DNA from: Eonycteris spelaea
Lineage: Eukaryota > Chordata > Mammalia > Chiroptera > Pteropodidae
Direction: 5' to 3'
Assembly (NCBI GenBank): GCA_003508835.1
Contig: PUFA01000062.1
Span: forward strand, 5,673,001 to 5,737,000
Length of the DNA: 64,000 bases
Made by a program: the position numbers and the translations under genes. Under the pieces are notes generated by a model. That model saw only the letters and a program-made list of their open reading frames with translations, made no database searches and had not been told where the DNA came from. This document shows positions 25,501-36,290 of the stretch, piece by piece (positions within the stretch are counted from its first letter, which is position 1; each line of letters starts with the position of its first letter).

Positions 25501-26472
25501 AAAAATCTTGTCATATAAGTCTAACATCTCTGTCATCTGAGTGTTGTCTTTTATCCTTCAGTTTAAAATCTTCCTGCTTCTTGATATAATGAGTGATTTT
25601 TTTAAAAAAATAAAACTTGGACATTGAGAGTATTATGCTATGGGACTCTGGATCTTATTTAAACCTCCATTTGAGCTTCCTGTGATACCCACTCTAGTAG
25701 GGGAAGAAGGAGCATTGCCTTATTACTATTAGATGGAAGTAGATATCCAGGTTCTCCTCTTGGCCTGTCCTGACACCCGAAATGGGGGTGTTCCTTTATT
25801 ACTGCTGGGCAGAGGCGGGAATTGTGCTCCCCACTGGGCCTCCACTGATTCCTGGTTGGGAGGGGTAGGAGTGCCTCTTTACTGCTTTTCATGTGGCCTC
25901 CACTGACACCACTGGAGATAGTAATCTTGTTACCTATGGGCCATAGTGAAGGTCCTAATTCTCTATTTGGCCTTCTCTGGCACCATTCTGGCACAGGGAT
26001 TGGGGCACTTCATTATAGCCTGGTGAAGGTGGATATCCAAGCTCTCCTTTCGGCCTAGACTGTTGTGGGCGAGGTAGGGTCACAATTTTTTTCTGTTTTT
26101 TGGACAGAGTAGAGCCATTATTACCTAAAAGTTTTTGTTTTGCTACATTGCCCCATTCTTGGTCCACTGGTTAGAGATAGCCAGATTTGTTGGGGCTTTT
26201 TGTTTGCCCATTTGTTTGTTTGTTTATGCCATTAATGTTTCAAGTTGCCAACTTCTTCAGCTCTAGGTTACATGAGGCAAAAAGAAAACCCAGGGAACTG
26301 ACCGCTATATTGATACTAGTGTCCTGGACTACTTAGCTAGTTTGTTCTCTGTTTCCATCTTTCAGAGTCTTTTTATGTTTGCTTTATATATAACGTCCTG
26401 GATTTTTTGCTGGCTTAGTGGGAGGAACAGGGAGAAGTGTGTCTACTCTGTCTTCCTGGAAGCGGAAGCCCA

Positions 26473-27330
26473 TGGTTTACTTTTAACAGGGACTCAAATA
26501 GTACAAGTTTTCCCTTGAGCTATAAAGCACACAGTTCTAACAACTACAAAGAACGAACAGAAGACCACAATTAAAGAAATCTTTAATCTTGAAATTAGCT
26601 AAATAAAATCATAGTGTCTATACATTCTATGTATAACAGGGAAAACTGAATAATGGCTATGTATTATAGGCCTAGACTTATAGAATCAGAAGGGCTTAAT
26701 TCACATTTAAACCAAGTGGGAAAACAGACGTGTCTTATGAGGTATCAGAACCATCAAAATGAAATGAAGGACCCAGAGTGCTCACAATCTATGTTTTATT
26801 TCATGGAACCCATTGTTCTTTCCTCTTTCTTTTCTTTTTTTTCTTCCATTCCTTCCAATACCTTTCTTCCTTGCTTGCTTTTTTCTTTACTCCTTCCTTC
26901 CTTCCATTCTTTCACTTTTCTCTTTTTAAGACTTTGATTTTTTTTTTTGCCCTTTTTTGAGTCCTACACTACTGCTTCCTGCTTTATTTCTGAGTTTGCC
27001 ATTAAACCCTCCTGATTATAAATATCGTTTAGAAAAACAATGTTACAAATCTGTGGATTATTGTGAACTGATCATAAGAAAATTTTAGCTAAAGATAGAT
27101 AATTCTACAGACTTCCTCTGAATAACTTGGAATAGCACTGCACAGCATTTTGCTTTCTGATTTTTCTACAAACCCTGTTCAGAACGGTATTTTCCAAACT
27201 TCATTTACATCTCATCTTCACAAATAAGATAAAAAATTTTTTCTAATTGTTCTAATTTGCACTTTAAAATTTTTTAAATCAACTTTTAAAAATCTGATTT
27301 AAAAAGAAAATTAAGATAAAGAAAAAGAGA
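26473..27330. other. Unique sequence with pyrimidine-rich stretch
   Basis: 26818-26957 is a CTTT/CCTT-rich tract. The rest is AT-rich with no exon or repeat recognised. Confidence 0.55.
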
Positions 27331-27373
27331 GGGAGAAGTGCGTCTACTCTGTCTTCCTGGAAGCGGAAGCCCA
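27331..27373 (-). repeat. 43-bp duplicate of the L1 5' edge
   Basis: These 43 bases match 26430-26472 at 42 positions (single T/C difference at base 11). The first copy is the 5' edge of the minus-strand L1. The match ends exactly at 'gccca' in both copies, after which the second copy runs into the GGAA array. Confidence 0.9.
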
Positions 27374-27374
27374 A

Positions 27375-27465
27375 GAAGGAAGGAAGGAAACGGAAGGAAG
27401 GAAGGAAGGAAGGAAGGAAGGAAGGAAGGAAGGCAGGCAGGCAGGCAGGCAGGCAGGAAGGAAGA
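27375..27465. repeat. (GGAA)n-(GGCA)n microsatellite
   Basis: About 14 GGAA units, with one interruption, pass into six GGCA units and back to GGAA. GGAA is the ETS-family core, so clustered ETS binding is possible. The proline/leucine/serine-rich minus-strand open frame is an artefact. Confidence 0.97.
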
Positions 27466-27469
27466 CAGT

Positions 27470-28870
27470 TATATTGGTAAAGTTCTGTCTTTAAAAAAAA
27501 TAAGAAGGTACCACAATCTCCCATAGTAAACAAGTTCACAGCTTGAAATTTTAGAGTGAGAAGTTCTCCACAGTGTCCAGTCTGTCTCATTATTCCTGAC
27601 AGCACTTTAAATTTAAATGTTGGTTTTATGAACATGAATCCTAAAATGCACTGGATACCCATGGTAGAGGACCAAAACTTGACTTTATTATTCTCTCATT
27701 TGAAATGTGTCTCTTTTAATCTTGTCTCCTGGAGAATTTATTCACCTGCCACTTGATGAAAACTTGTGGGTCTCAAGGCTTTTCTGCTCATTCTAAGATA
27801 ACGAACCATCCTGAAGTCCCAAACCAGTAAAGCGAGTGTTTCCAGTCAAAGATAAAAATCAACTCTTCATTTTTCAATTGAAGACCACACTGCTCCTCCC
27901 CTACTTCTTCTTGAAGCCTGTGGTTGGAGGCTGCCTGTCTGTAGAGAAAAAGGGGAATACAGGTTCTGCTCCCAAGCCAACTCTTGAATAACTTAAAGTC
28001 CCTTCAGCTGTGATTGCCCGACACAGATGGGCAGTGATAACCTCTGAGGCTGTTACTGCTCACAGATGTGGCTCCTTTAAGGCTGAAGACCCTTGGGCCA
28101 GTTGAAGCTATAGGGTGCTTTGATAAGTGTTTGGCCATGTGGTGTGAGAGGACAAGAGGGCAGCACCTGAAAATGCCTGGGCCTTGAGTCCACAAGGGAG
28201 AGGGGTCTGGGAGCCACGTGCATCCAGTTAAGAAGAGGAATAAGCACAAAACAATATTAACTTTAGAAATGAGATGAAAGCCCATGTGTGCTAGCTTTCA
28301 CACAGAAGGGAAGACCCAATGAACCTCTCACCCCCTTCAGCACTGCTTTTAGATGGAAATGATTTTGTTGAATACTGACACAAAGGGAAGATACAAACAG
28401 TGAAGAGCTCTAGCGAAGAACAATTACATGCAAGTAGGTTACGTGAAAATATAGTCTCAAGTGTATGCTATCTTGTGAATATTAATTAAGGAAATTATTC
28501 TCAGAGCAGCTAGTGTTTAAAACAAGATCTAATCTCTGTTGAGTGGGCTCGCCATCCTCTCTCTCGATGTTTAACTTCAAAGGGCTTCAGAGTTGGAGCA
28601 AAGGAGTTATTATTACTTCAATCTAGAGAGGAAACCTTTTCTAACCAATCCGAGAGTAAATTCTGGAATTACATGTAGCAGTTAGTTCAAAGAAGAAAAA
28701 ATATTCCACACTTATGAATGTCTATGTGCTAAAATGTTTCTTAACCTTTATTTGATCTACTCTGTCCTCCTACAAAAATTGCACACTTCAAATATAGAGC
28801 TGGAAGAGGATATAGTCCCACTGAAGATATAATTTAATTAAACTGTTCTTTTTCTTTGACTTGAAGCCAT
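27470..28870. other. Unique sequence, no gene recognised
   Basis: No repeat family or exon was identified. A 93-codon minus-strand frame (28004-28285) lacks recognisable features. Confidence 0.55.
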
Positions 28871-28874
28871 TAGA

Positions 28875-28998
28875 AATATACTATTACTACTAACAAGAGC
28901 TAGTACTTATATACATTTGTGTATCTGGTACTGTTTTCCTTACCTTCGCTCACTTAATCTTTATAAAAGCCCAGTGAGGTCTGCATGGTAAATAGACA
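28875..28998 (-). mobile_element. MIR: MIR-like fragment, antisense
   Basis: 'gagctagtacttatataca', 'cacttaatctttataaaag' and 'cccagtgaggtctgcatgg' match the 3' half of an antisense MIR. It is cut off where the MLT1 LTR starts. Confidence 0.65.
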
Positions 28999-29004
28999 TG
29001 AAGA

Positions 29005-29412
29005 GATATATGTATTACTTTGCCACAACAAAATACCACTGACTGGGGGTGGGGAGCTTAAGCAACAGAAATTTATTTTCTCACAGTTCTGGAGGCTAGA
29101 TGATCAACATCAAGAACAAGTCAATGTGTGAGCAGGGTGGTGTCTCCTGAAGCCTCTCTCCTCACCTTGCAGATGGCCACCTTCCATGTCCTCACATGGT
29201 TCTTTCTCTCTGTGTGCATATCCCTTTGTTTGTCCAACTTTCCTTCTCTTATAAGAACCCCAGTCATATTGGATTATGACCTACTCTACTGGCTTCATCT
29301 TAACTGAATCACCTCTTTAGAGGTACTGTCTCTAAATACAATCACATTCTTACGTATGGAGATCAGAGCTTCAGCTCAAGGGAGAAAGGGGAACACAATT
29401 CCCCCCATAACA
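29005..29412 (-). mobile_element. MLT1 (ERVL-MaLR) solitary LTR, antisense
   Basis: A clear antisense MLT1: 'aacaaaataccactgactgg', 'aacagaaatttattttctca', 'cagttctggaggctaga', 'ttgcagatggccacctt', 'cagtcatattggattatgac', 'aatcacctctttagaggtac', 'acaattccccccataaca' in order. No internal region is adjacent. Old and diverged; no coding capacity. Confidence 0.92.
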
Positions 29413-30105
29413 GCAAAGTAACCAACCCATGCCCGCACAACAGGTCGGATGTCGGGCAGGGATTTGAGCCCTAGCACCAGAGCCAGATGTTGACCCATCA
29501 TGCTGTGCTGCTCCGTAGTTGCAGCTGGTGTGGGAAAAGGCAAAACATGTCTATTTTTATAAGGATAATGGCTTGATGATCTGTATAACTCAGGGTAGAC
29601 GGATAAAGGCAAGGCACTGAAAAAATTTTAAAAAAGCTTATTTGACAGGACCAGTAAAAATGAGTCATATTCATAGATTATTAAGGGTGTCCATATGAAT
29701 TTGGCAGATGCATATTTTAAAATGTTGGGGAGAAGATAACCCATTACTTAATGTTAGCATTTTAGCTGTTGGTGAAATCAGTGCTGCTGCCATTCAGCTC
29801 TCTTACACAACTGTAAACAGATGCTGGGTATGGTGGGGTACTGCAGTGCCCAGATGCTGCATGGATACAGTTACAATGGGATGAAAGATGCAGATGGTGA
29901 ATAGAGACAGAACGGCTGCAGATGCGGGTGGACATGCCCACATGGGTTCCCCAGTAGATTCTTAGGCTGCCATGGTGCCACAGTGAGTGTTGGAGGTAAG
30001 TGGAAGTGAGTTCTTCCATTTGGGACCAACCTGAGACACAGAAAAGTCAGACTGCACCAGTCAGAGTTAGCCTTGTCACCTGCCATTTGCCCACACACTA
30101 TCCCC
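29413..30105. other. Unique sequence, no gene recognised
   Basis: Nothing identified beyond short open frames. Confidence 0.5.
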
Positions 30106-30109
30106 GAGT

Positions 30110-30500
30110 CCACTTCTGGTTTTCCAACTGTGCTGTGGAGGGTCCCACCTGCATGCCTTTGGTCATGCTGTTCCCTGTGCCATGAATTCCCTCAACCAGC
30201 AATCCCTTCTCCCCCTCCCACCTCACCCCCCCAGCAGGTAAAACCCCCCCTCGTGATTTCTGACTGCCTCATATCTGGAAATTGAGACAGTCTCTTCTTT
30301 TATTATCCCATTGATCTTTGTTATTTTGCTCCATTTCAGCACTTTTCATTTATAATATCAGTTTCTGTGTCTCTCTCCCTCACTGAACAAAATATTTGGA
30401 AACATGAACCATGTCTTTTGCGTTTTATATCTGCTGGCTCCTGATACACGGCCAGGCACGTCGTAGGTACTCACCACGTGAGTGGAGAAGGAATGTTCAT
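30110..30500 (+). mobile_element. L2: L2 LINE fragment
   Basis: L2 3' region in sense orientation: 'tttggtcatgctgttccctg' then 'ccatgaattccctc', 'gaaccatgtcttttgcg' and 'ggccaggcacgtcgtaggtac' in the usual order. Confidence 0.75.
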
Positions 30501-31765
30501 CTCAGAGAAATCTGAAGTCCTAGAGATACGTTGTTTTGGTCTGCACACCACTTAAAAATAGTAATAATAATAAATATGTTTTAATGTTTATAATTTCAGA
30601 GATGTCGCAGAATAAAAATTAGATTATTTGGCTTCTCTTGAAAAATCCAAAGCTCTGGCCACACGAGACTTAAATTCTCACATGACGAGTTAAAATTGAG
30701 TATTGGTCCTCTCCTTTGGGCAAGTCCTTCACTTTGCAGCTCACCCCAGTCTCTGCTCCTCCCAAGGTGTTGTCGCCTCACACTCTGTCTTCTGTACTCA
30801 TTTGGGAAGCCTACTTCACCCTTTTTTGGCACTAGGCACATTCTGATTCCTTCAAACCAAGATCCTCATCTACTTTTGTTTGCCATGTCCAGCACGTGTG
30901 CTCGAGTGGTTTTCCATCATTTAACTTTTATTATACCCACCTCTCACCCCCAGTCTATTCTAAAAGGGCAGAAGAAGTGAGAGAAGGTGCGTCTTTAGGT
31001 TCATGGAAAAGGAGCTAAAGGAAAGACCTTTCTTCTTCTGGCATATCAGGTACTGGCTCCGGTGAGAGACAGGATACTGGCCAGGATGGACAAACAAGGC
31101 AGCTGGGAATGGCAGCTCCTATATTTCAGCCAGCAAAAGCCTTTTCGAAGCCTATTTTGCATAAGATCGTTCTGCTGACCACATCAGAGTCATAGGGAAT
31201 AGTTACCTCTGGAACTTCCTTTCTGCAACAGTAGCACCCTGTTTAAAGGAACCAAGAATGGAATATGATCGTCTCATATATAAGCTGCCATGAAGTTTCA
31301 GACGACTGTACTGGCATGAGCTTTCAACATTGAAAAAATAAATGAAAGCTCTCTGGAAATAATGGGGCACTGTGTCCTGGACTCGAAGAATAATAATCTC
31401 AGGCCATCAGTCAACCAAGATGAAAACAGTTTCTTCCTCTCTTTTGGCTGTACCTGGGATGACATGACACAGACCTGAGTGCAGGAGTGATATGAACCCC
31501 GGCCCAGGACAAAGAAGAGGCTACTCTCACCACTGCTGAAATGCCGAAGAAGACAGGGTACTTTTCCTTTACAAAGGGCGAGAGTCACTTCTTGTGTATG
31601 GATGTGAAGCCACATTTGGGAAGGTGGATTGTGCTTCATGAGCTCCAAATATCTGAGCTTGAGGGGACCTTCCAACCCAGATCTGGAGGATTCACAAGAA
31701 TATGAACCCAATATGGAGAATTTACACATTCAGAAGCCCACTACGTTTTCTCTACACATGGCCTC
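30501..31765. other. Unique sequence, no gene recognised
   Basis: A 143-codon minus-strand open frame (31298-31729) shows no domain, signal or splice context that I recognise. It is left uncalled. Confidence 0.5.
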
Positions 31766-31769
31766 CCAA

Positions 31770-31935
31770 CAATCTGAAGTAGTACGCACTGGTCCTTATA
31801 CCCATTTCACAGATGGCAATGCTGCGACTAAACAGGGTAAGCAAGGCTACCAAGCTCATGAGCAGCAGGTTACGATTTGAACCCAGGTCTAACTGTCTGA
31901 CCCCAAAGCCCTGGTTCCTAGCTTTCACTCTGTTA
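31770..31935 (-). mobile_element. MIR: MIR SINE, antisense
   Basis: 'cccatttcacagatggcaat', 'gatttgaacccaggtctaac' and 'tgaccccaaagccctggttc' are the reverse complement of MIR. Confidence 0.85.
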
Positions 31936-31944
31936 ATTTCCCCT

Positions 31945-32065
31945 TGTTAGCTTCACAAGTATTTATTGAGCATGTACTATGAGCCAGAACTGTTCTAGGT
32001 ACTTTGGATACAACAATGAACAAATCAGGTAAGAGGCCCTGCCCTCCAAGAAGTCACATCCACCC
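31945..32065 (-). mobile_element. L2: L2 3' end fragment, antisense
   Basis: 'agtatttattgagcatgtac', 'tatgagccagaactgttcta', 'ggatacaacaatgaacaaat' and 'gccctgccctccaag' match the antisense L2 3' end. Confidence 0.85.
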
Positions 32066-33230
32066 CAGGGTACCCTGCAGTGCTGTCAAGTCTATACTCC
32101 ACAGTTAGGAAGACTTCCATGCAGGCTTCAATTCTAAAGTACCAGAGAAATATGTGAATTTGGAGAGAGGTATTAGCTGAGTTACTATACATACATCTTT
32201 AAAGTAAATTCAAGGGGCTAAAACTGTTCCTGCTGAACTTGAAAATGAGGTTGGGTATGTTTTATCACTTTTTCTGGAGGGAAAAAATCCCCCAATTTTA
32301 ATTCCCTTCTGAACTCAGCCACATGTTGAGATAAGGAGGGGGGTTATAAATCAACTCAGCTCCCTTGGGAGAAAAATTATAGTAATAAGCTTTAAAAAAA
32401 CGATGATGATAATAATAAGCTATATGATTTCAAAGTGACTCGCCACCACTCCCTCCCCCTCCCTTTTTTTTTCCTTTGACAACTGAAATTGATTTTGAAA
32501 GGAAAGGCTGTGGAGATTTTCATAGAATACAATCCAGACGTTCTAAATCTAAACCCTCTCACCAAAGAGACTGCAGATCTGGGAGCCTGAGCTCTGTTGA
32601 TAATGCCCTACTCTGTGCCGACACACTATACCCACCACCACATGTCACTCAACATGTTGGAGAGCTCATAGATGAAGGAAATAAAGATGGAATGATATTA
32701 AGACTGAAATCAATACAGTTTTCTTTTACAGTTCCCAATAGTCTCAATAACTTCAAAGAAGCAGATATGAATATAATTAATGAGCAGAACAAACACCAAG
32801 TAAAAAATAAATCTGGCTGTTGTTTTATGAGCACTGCTAGAATGATGGATTTAGGATTGCAGACATGTTTGTCGGCAAATCTGACTGTTCACTCGTTTCC
32901 AAATGGTATAGTATTTTAGAGCAATTGAGGCTGTATCAGCTAGGTGCCCCTTAGGGAAAATATCTTGCTGGAACTACTTGGCACCCTACTGAACAGAGCC
33001 CTTGTGCTTGATGCATTCAGCTGTGTTAAAATTTACGTTTGAATCAGTTATGAGGATGAATCCTCCAACCAGCTCTCTCTCCATTTGGCTGCTTCTGCAA
33101 GCTAATCCTTCTTTAAAATATGTATATTCTTAGGAAACGGACCAAACCAAATAACAATGCTCACAGGAAATTCACACTTCTATTTGGGAAAGAAATAAGA
33201 GCTCTTGCCAAGGAATGGGCTCAAAAGCTA
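32066..33230. other. Unique sequence; one 147-codon open frame of unknown status
   Basis: The longest open frame outside repeats runs 32476-32919 on the plus strand. It starts just after a C/T-rich tract (32447-32476). The translation is mixed in composition, without transmembrane, signal or repeat features, and I recognise no family. I see no clear donor or Kozak context. A chance open frame is more likely than a gene. Confidence 0.4.
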
Positions 33231-33234
33231 TGAA

Positions 33235-33342
33235 AAAACATGGCTTGGCTGGTTCTAGCTCTCTCATTGTGTGGCCTCCTTATGGAAATTTCTCAAAGTT
33301 CTGATCCTCAGTTTCCTTATCAATAGTAGTAGTGATAGTAAC
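33235..33342 (+). mobile_element. MIR: MIR fragment
   Basis: 'tctcattgtgtggcctcc', 'gatcctcagtttccttatca' and 'atagtagtagtgatag' match sense MIR. Confidence 0.7.
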
Positions 33343-33344
33343 AA

Positions 33345-33585
33345 TACATGATGTTTATTGGGTGTTCACTGTGTTTGAGACTGGGCCAGTTCTAAAGGAT
33401 TCATAAATTTATCTCTTAACTTTCACAACAGCCCTATAAGGTAGTTCTGTTACCTTGCCTTTTTACAGATGAGGAAACTGAGGCTCAGAAAGGTACGATG
33501 ATTAGCTCATGCTCTAACATATACAAAAGCCAACTTTTTAGGCAAAGGAGCCTGCTCCAGAGCCTGCATTCTTGAGCACTATTTT
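33345..33585 (-). mobile_element. MIR: MIR SINE, antisense
   Basis: 'gatgtttattgggtgttcac', 'aactttcacaacagccctat', 'ttacagatgaggaaactgag' and 'gctcagaaaggtacgatg' are the reverse complement of MIR. Confidence 0.88.
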
Positions 33586-33589
33586 CTTG

Positions 33590-33740
33590 GGGCTAGCAGT
33601 CAGGAGGTCTAAGATATGAGTTCATTTATACAACCCTGGCTAAGTTGATTTACTCTGTGTTCCAGCTTCCTGGATTCTAAAATGATGAGTATAATACTTG
33701 TCCACCTCATGTCCTGGACTTAGTATATTTGGCATGTAAA
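33590..33740 (+). mobile_element. MIR: MIR fragment
   Basis: 'acaaccctggctaagttgat', 'ttactctgtgttccagcttc' and 'aaaatgatgagtataatac' match a decayed sense MIR. Confidence 0.6.
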
Positions 33741-35080
33741 AATCAAAAGAAAAGGAGGACATGAATGGCAAATTGCTATTGTCTCTTTATATGTGATGGA
33801 ATAGAAACAACTGGAAGAAAAAATGATCCTTCTCATTGCCTATAGCCTACCTATTGTCTCATGAGTTACCAAGGCCTGGGTACACTGGTCCCTTTGCTCC
33901 TAAACCTTCCTAGCCCATAGTGGCCAATTTAAGTGATGAACTATTCAGGTGTAGTGTAACAACAGGTCTATGTAGCAAGAATAGAACAGTTCTGTAATTC
34001 TTCATGAATATAAACTGTGTGAAATCAAACCAAGGCATTCAGGTCTTGGAGTGACTTAAAAAGCTAGATTATTAACACTGACTTGCTATTGGAATCAAAT
34101 GCACTAGTTTGTGCTCTATGGTACTGGGCTATTATTTGGCCTTAGTGACAACCGTGTTTCTAAGACATCTGCCTAGAAATGAATTTACCTAGAAAATGTC
34201 CTGGAGAGTGAAGCAGGCTCATTACAAGACTTATACAGAAAGAAAGAGAAATAGGTCTCTTCTATCAATTGTCACAAAAGACACACGTGTCTTGACACTT
34301 TTTTTTACACCAGTTGTAGAAAAGGGAAATTGCACCCTTAAATTACAGTCAGATAAAGAGGCATGTAAACTTGGTCCAACTGGCTGCTCAGTCTTCACAT
34401 GGCAGGAAGTGAGAGCAAGCTTTAGGGAGGTCAGGGCCACATCCCAGAGGAACTGACGGTAATTACCTTGACTCACGGGCAGAGACAAACCTGCGGAGGA
34501 CCTGCCCCTTCTCGGGGCTGACCAAGGAGTTGTGGGGGCAGAAGCAGCATCCTGGGTGCCCTGCATCTGCTCCAGGGGCAGAACAGCAGAAGCACTTGGT
34601 TAGGAAGCCGGGCAAAATTAAAAACATTGGACTGGGCCAAATTTGAGGGGTTGGAAGAGCTGTGCTCTTGAGCCACCCCTTAGTCGTTTTTATGTGGTAA
34701 GAAAAATCTAAGATCTCATCAGTAGCCTTAATTGAAAGGCTCAGTGAGGGGGTTTGCAGCTCCTTTTCCTGCCATTAATTTAAATTTTACCCTCTCTGGT
34801 GTATTGACAGAACTGAAGGTGATGCTTGGAGACCAGCCATTATGAATCATGTGACCGTGGATTAACTGTCGGTCTATGCGGGAACAGGTACACTGAGGTG
34901 CCACCCATGTACACAAAGCCCCATCCCCTTAAACTTGTCCGTCCAAGAGCCAGACTCCTCTACTTTTGCACACTTGCTGCCATACTGCCCTTCCTTCTAC
35001 TTGAGAAGGGAGACCTGGCCCATGGCACCGTCCTTCAGCCAACTTTCATGAAGGCCACATTCATAAGGCATACAGCGCTC
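33741..35080. other. Unique sequence, no gene recognised
   Basis: No repeats seen. Overlapping open frames at 34196-34676 have no recognisable content. Confidence 0.55.
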
Positions 35081-35084
35081 AGGC

Positions 35085-35170
35085 TGGGCGAGGGCGGGGA
35101 GACCTGAACCGGAAGTGGGGGGGGGTCGGAAGAGAAGATTGAGAGGCGGGGATTAAATGAACCAATAGAG
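35085..35170. promoter_or_regulatory. Promoter-like GC-box/ETS/CCAAT cluster
   Basis: Within 80 bases there are two GC boxes (GGGCGGGGA at 35092-35100, GGCGGGGA at 35144-35151), an ETS/GABPA-type CCGGAAGTG at 35109-35117, a G-run, and a CCAAT box at 35162-35166. This combination is typical of TATA-less mammalian promoters. No exon with a clear donor was identified on either side, so the transcript and its direction are unknown. Confidence 0.35.
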
Positions 35171-35695
35171 CAGTAGCTGGGGGTGCTGTTTAGGAGCTCT
35201 AAAGGAACACCACCTACCTTTTTTCCATCTTTATTTTTGCAATGTCATTGAATGCTCCCGTTAAATGCTAAGTAAAATTTGTAGTGGTGCTAATTGAGGT
35301 ACCACCCTGGGGCACACAACTTGCTGTTATTTGAGACGAGCTTTCTTTTGCAGACTTATAGTGTCTCCTTTGTGCTTTCCCCAGTTTAAAGCCAGGTCAG
35401 GACATACTTATAGCAAAGACTGGTAAACGGATCAAGTGGCGGCTTTTGCAGCCTTACTGTGTGCCTGACTTTTCCTCTGTTTGGCCGTGCTAGCTCCTAT
35501 TTCGTCTCATTCATTACCTGTTCCTCTTTTTGCTTGACAGCTTTAGAAGTTACAAGGGTACTAGCTGAATCCAAATTAAATTACTTTTTTCACTAAAGGA
35601 AATGAAAAAAAAAATGCATCTGTTCTTTTTAGGAGAGGTACATTTCACTCCATACAAACCAAACAGGAAAGACATGTAAGAGCAGCTATGGTTTT
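35171..35695. other. Unique sequence, no gene recognised
   Basis: AT-rich, with no repeats or exon recognised. Confidence 0.5.
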
Positions 35696-35699
35696 AAAA

Positions 35700-36290
35700 A
35701 TCTGTGAAGCCAAACAAACCCCAAATCCACTCTAGCCCTGCTTTGGATGATGCAGTGGGCACCATCAGCCTCTTTTCTACATCAGGATTTCCACCTGAAA
35801 AAAAATGAAATTATCACACTCACTAATCTCAGAGTGGCAATTGGTGGATTTAACAGTGCCCTGAAAATGAGACTCCTGGATTTAATGAAGCATTTCATTC
35901 AAAGGTTCATTTGGCTAATAAAACCCCTGTTTTTCACTTGTGTTTGAAGCTAGTCTATTATTCTCTCACGTGTGGTTTGAACCAGTTTTCTGTGAGCTGT
36001 GGCCGCTCCTGAGGATGGATATGAATGGCACTTATTAGGAAGGGATGAGCTCATGAATTCAGATCATCCTTAATGCTGAAATGAGCTGTAATGAAGGCCC
36101 AAGATCAAAGTGCTTGAGGAGCCACAGCCGAGGAGCAGGCCGCTGGCTTGGTCCGGGTTGCTGCAGAAGAGGATTAGGAAACTTCACTTAAGTACCGGAA
36201 AGGTTTCCACAGACTAGCCTGCTCTGCATTTAATTGTTTATGAGATTCACAGAGTAAAAACACTTTTAACAGATATATAAATAGTCTCCC
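35700..36290. promoter_or_regulatory. Candidate conserved regulatory block
   Basis: Repeat-free and rich in TCF/LEF-type ATCAAAG and TTCAAAGG words (near 35900 and 36105) and AT-rich homeodomain-like sites. It has the look of a conserved non-coding enhancer. This is inference from motif content only; no conservation data are available. Confidence 0.25.

Larger units (their letters stand above)
21771..26472 (-). mobile_element. Old L1M LINE-1 with 5' UTR retained and internal deletion
   Basis: The 3' UTR begins at 21771 ('ctttattgagctataattg'). The ORF2 C-terminus lies at 22267-22527 on the minus strand and keeps recognisable residues ([14 protein letters not shown], then [14 protein letters not shown] and DEWIKKMQY). 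Antisense ORF2, including part of the reverse-transcriptase region, continues to about 24440. About 200 bases of AT-rich sequence follow. From about 24680 the sequence matches the old L1M 5' UTR, antisense (for example 'gatgagaaatctgctgtctttgg' split, 'ttgaagcatttttagaatagc', 'actctggatcttatttaaacc'), to the element's 5' edge at about 26472. ORF1 and the start of ORF2 are missing. It has many stops and no coding capacity. Confidence 0.85.

Noticed and set aside
25659..26167. Two GC-rich minus-strand open frames
   Set aside because: They lie wholly within the old L1 5' UTR, which is GC-richer and open by chance.
27279..27662. 127-codon minus-strand frame
   Set aside because: Its proline/leucine/serine core is the translated GGAA/GGCA array.
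31298..31729. 143-codon minus-strand frame as a gene
   Set aside because: Unremarkable composition with no exon signals; likely chance.
32476..32919. 147-codon plus-strand frame as a gene
   Set aside because: Long for unique AT-rich sequence, but with no recognisable domain, splice donor or start context. Kept only as a note in the surrounding region.
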